From: Elephas maximus indicus
Taxonomy: Eukaryota > Chordata > Mammalia > Proboscidea > Elephantidae
DNA: 64,000 nucleotides
Assembly: GCF_024166365.1 (NCBI RefSeq)
Contig: NC_064825.1
Span: 101,818,480 to 101,882,479, forward strand
Direction: 5' to 3'
Part shown: one piece after another, positions 60,862 to 64,000 of the stretch
Layout: the number at the start of each line of letters is the position of its first letter
How positions within the stretch are numbered: the stretch's first letter is position 1
Position numbers and translations under genes: made by a program
The notes under the pieces: model-generated
Seen by the model: only the letters and a program-made list of their open reading frames with translations
Told to the model about the DNA's origin: nothing
The model's database searches: none

Positions 60862-63213
60862 ATGTCGGTCCCTGGGTGCCAGCTCCGGACCTAAAGCCGG
60901 TGGCATCTGTTCCCCGGTCCCCACCTCCAACAAGCCCGCGCATAGACGAGCCCCCAGGCAAAGCCTCCTGACAGAGGGATGTGGGGACCAGAGGCAGATG
61001 ACCCAGTAAACAAGGTAAGGACCGGCTTATTTGTGTTTACTCACCAATCCGTACTGAACAATTTCAGAGGGGTTTCACCACATCAAAGAAAAGCACGGGG
61101 AAACTGTTCACTACAGATTAGTAAACGAAAGTAAACCCATACTTACCTTGCTCACTGCGTAATTCGTCCCTGTCAGGGGTTGTAAATTTGAAAAAGCGGC
61201 TTTGACTCTGTAGGAAGGTGCTGTGGGTTTGGGAGAGAGACAGATGCCAGCCATACCTAGAAGCAGAATCTCTGATGTGGTGAAAAAATGTGAAATTGTT
61301 CACTACAGATGACCTGGTAAGCAAGGTAAGGACCTTGCTTATCTTGCCTATTGGATAATCTGCCCCTGGTGAGAACCCAACGCCAGCCCGTCCAGACGCC
61401 ACCCCGTAGCTGCCCTGCCCTTCACACTGTCCTCCATGGTGGGAAAATTTAAAGCGCCTGGATTCCACAGCGGACCGGCAAGAAATGTGTGGGCGGGAAC
61501 GCGAGTGCGGGTTGTTTGTGTATGATTACCCGGGAGTGCGAGTAGACGCTAGTAGCTGCGTGCACCGCTACTCCTGGGTACCAGTGCGCCCTTGTGCGCG
61601 TGAGCATGCCTGCGCCAGGCGGACACGTGCATGTGCATACGTGTGCGTGTCTGGGGTGCTGTGGCCTGGGGGATGCACACGGTGTTTCTGTACCTGTGGA
61701 CTTGGGTACAGGAGCAAATGCTAGGACGGCAGTGGGTGACCGGCCACATTCCAAATGCCCATATTGGGAGACTCAGGCAAGACAGGCCTCAGCGTCTGCC
61801 TGAGCGCGGGGAGGGTCGGGCCAGGCGCGGTGGTCTGGCTTGTGGGTGGGGCAGGGTCATGAGTAAGACAACGAGTCCAGCCCACTCTTCCAAGCTGCGA
61901 TAGATGCCTCATGACCTTCGGACACCATTTTTGCTGGGCACCCAGAGGTGCCCGCGTTCCCAAAACTGCGGCACAGAGTCCCATCCTCGGACTGACTTCT
62001 GTCGACGGGCCTTTCCGAGATTGGTCCAACCTGGCCGTGCGGGGACACCTGGCTCAGCGCAGCGTGCCCTTGCCATATGGCATGTTACCGCCAAGGGCGC
62101 CCAGTCTCCCGGCGGGAGGGTGCAGGCAGCACACCGTTAACAGGGAGTGTATCCCTCCTTCATTCCTCACTCGGTCCCCACCCGGGAGGCGCCGTCTGAG
62201 CCGAGCGGCCAGAGTGGGCACTGGGCTTCTCAAGTCCTGGGCTCAGGCGGACCTCGAGGGCGGGGTTGGAGGGGTATACCCCGGGCCCAGGGAGAGGCCC
62301 CTCCTCGTCTCCTTCATGGTCGTTGGGGTCCTGGCTCACCGATGCCCTGCCCCCTTCCACCCGCAAGGCCACTAGCACGCAGCTCCTGCAGCCTCTGGGC
62401 ATGGACACTATGCTCCCTCCGATCCTTGCCGCCCCCTCTCCCGGACCAGACGGGAGCTGGAGGAGCGAGTGCACCAGACGCCATGGCGTGGTTTGGGACT
62501 CAGGTCCTTCCTCGGTTCTTAGGCGCTCACTCCAGGGCCCCAGGAAGGTTGTGGCTCCTGCATTTGTCCCTGAGGCTGGAGAGGAGACTCAGGAGTTTAA
62601 GGGAAGGAGAGGGAGTGCAGGGAATTTGGGAATGACACGACACTGCGCCCGACACTTCCGCCCCGGGCCCCGGGGTTTCGCGCTGTATCTCCGGATTCGG
62701 CGCCTGGGCAACAGAGAGGGTAGCCCCGGAGCCGGGTAAAGGTGCTCGGAGAGGGCACGGTGCTTTCCGTCGGGGCTCGAGGTCGCTCCTGGAGCCCCCA
62801 AGAATCGGAGTGGGCTGGCAGCGCCGTGGGGCGGGGAGGCGGGCGGGAAAAAGGCTCCTTGGGCTCCAGCTCCCGGCGCCATGCAGGGCTGCCAGTCGGA
62901 GACTGGAGCTCAGGTCCCGCCCCGACGGCTACCCCTGGTTCCATGGGGGCTGTGGCTGGCACCCTCAGACCTCCGGAGCGCCCAGCTCTTCCCTGAGGTG
63001 CAGCTGGAGATGCCTCCGAGAGACCCCGGGCTTTTCTCCCCGCGAAGCTCCCCGCCCCGGCCCTTTGCAGCGCCCAGCTCCGCGCTCGTTCCCGAGGCTC
63101 TGAGCCCTGTCTCTGTCGGACCCACCTCCGGGAAGCCTCGGGGTGTCCGGGAGCCCCGCGTCCTTCTCCCCCAACCGAGCCTTCCGCCCCCGCGCGGCTG
63201 CGGAGTCACTTAC

Positions 63214-63400
63214 CCGCCGCTGCCGCCCCGCTCCCCTCGCACAGGACAGACGGCAGGACAGACGGGCGGCCTCGCAGGCCGGCGGGCGGGGCAGGCGGCC
63301 GGGCCGGGGGCGGGGACGGGGTGTAGAGGGGCGGCCCCTGCTCCGCCCGCGGCTCCCAGCGCTGTGGCTCCGACTCGCGCTCACGCTCGCACTTTTCCCC
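63214..63400 (-). other. CHRM4: Probable CHRM4 non-coding exon 1
   Basis: On the - strand GGCGG|GTAAGT at 63214/63213 is a full-consensus splice donor in a CpG island about 5.9 kb upstream of the coding exon acceptor. No other recognisable gene lies between. The 3' boundary is 63214. The 5' boundary is a guess and should lie below the CRE-like and CCAAT motifs at 63409-63432. Confidence 0.6.
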
Positions 63401-63663
63401 GAGCCGCGTGATGTCACGGGGAAGCAGCCAATCGTGGTGGGGCCGCGACGCCCGCCCTGGGCCGGCCACCCAGCGGCGACGCGCTGCGGGCACCACCCGG
63501 GGGATTCGGGGACCCCCGCGCTCTTGCCCCTCCCCGGAGCCGGCCCGCTGTCCCCTCCCGGGCGTTGTGGGGGCACCGCCCACCGGCAGCCAGGGCGGCT
63601 TAGCAGAGGGAGCTGCCCTCCAGGGAGGAGAGGGGGGCATCAGCGTTGTCATGGGGACGCGGC

Positions 63664-63675
63664 GCCCCCTCGTGG
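63664..63675 (-). promoter_or_regulatory. Candidate CTCF site in the CHRM4 CpG island
   Basis: Read on the - strand the segment is CCACGAGGGGGCGCCGC, matching the classical CTCF consensus with flanking GC. It is about 300 bp upstream of the presumed CHRM4 start. Confidence 0.5.
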
Positions 63676-64000
63676 GCCGGGGAAGGAGCTGGCAGCCCCA
63701 TTTGGCTGCGATCTCCTCTTCCCAGCACCTGGGACCCAGAGGGGGTCGCGCACCTCGCACCGACCTCACCTACATGGTTCCTCTCGCTGTTTGACCGCGA
63801 AAGTGCGAGTGTTTGACCCCATCGATTATGAGCGGGGATGGCTCTGCCGCCCCGGTTCCGTCGGGGCAGAGACACGGGAGTTTCCAGCCTCGGGGCTCCG
63901 TGTTTGCTGTCGGGTGGCCCGAGGGGAGGGGCTCCGTCGGAGCCCCGCCGCCTGGGAAGGGGCAGTTGGAAGCAGACAGGTGAGAGGTCTGCGAGGCAGA

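Larger units (their letters stand above)
62600..63950 (-). promoter_or_regulatory. CHRM4: CpG island promoter of CHRM4
   Basis: The island is dense in CpG, with GC boxes near 63310, a CRE-like TGATGTCA at 63409-63416 and a CCAAT box at 63428-63432. It also carries a strong CTCF core at 63664-63675 (GCCCCCTCGTGG, bottom-strand motif). There is no TATA box. Long frames here come from base composition. Confidence 0.7.

Noticed and set aside
61485-61903. Short CpG/GT-rich frames near 61.5-61.9 kb
   Set aside because: Alternating GTGCGTG-type sequence gives open frames on both strands. No protein resemblance.

Overview
This window is nuclear DNA from a placental mammal, most probably an afrotherian such as an elephant or manatee. 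Two things show this. First, three genes reconstruct exon by exon into proteins nearly identical in length and sequence to human DGKZ, MDK and CHRM4, in the order and orientation of human 11p11.2. Second, more than 25 copies or fragments of one tRNA-derived SINE are scattered through the non-coding DNA, with the landmarks of the AfroSINE family (GCCCTGGTGG, GTGGTTAAG, GGTTCGAA, TCTACTCTGTCCTATAGGGTC). The species cannot be fixed from the window alone.

Layout. 1.5-51.2 kb, + strand: DGKZ (diacylglycerol kinase zeta). Three alternative coding first exons (2088-2299, 17594-17754, 35995-36716) each stop two bases into a codon and can splice to the same 30-exon body (37046-50576). They predict proteins of 945, 928 and 1115 residues. 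The body encodes two C1 domains, a MARCKS-like basic domain, the catalytic and accessory kinase domains, ankyrin repeats and a C-terminal ETAV PDZ ligand. 51.9-54.54 kb, + strand: MDK (midkine), a compact heparin-binding growth factor gene with four coding exons (143 aa) and a CpG-island promoter. 54.55-63.4 kb, - strand: CHRM4 (muscarinic M4 receptor), with a 478-aa intronless coding region, a splice acceptor 29 bp before the ATG, and a probable non-coding first exon about 5.9 kb upstream in a CpG island. MDK and CHRM4 are convergent and their poly(A) signals lie within about 30 bp of each other.

The rest is intronic and intergenic DNA holding AfroSINEs, older MIR and L1 copies, a decayed hAT transposase, microsatellites, a degenerate ~60-bp tandem array just inside the ubiquitous-isoform intron, and candidate CTCF and MEF2 sites. 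The genes do not form a pathway unit. DGKZ converts diacylglycerol to phosphatidic acid, MDK is a secreted cytokine and CHRM4 is a Gi/o-coupled receptor. Their adjacency is conserved synteny.

I found no undescribed multi-gene system. The best leads are regulatory: tandem uORFs in front of the 928-aa DGKZ start, a NAGNAG acceptor inside the first C1 domain, strong CTCF motifs, the shared convergent polyadenylation zone, and a repeat at 28.2-28.85 kb that I cannot name with certainty.
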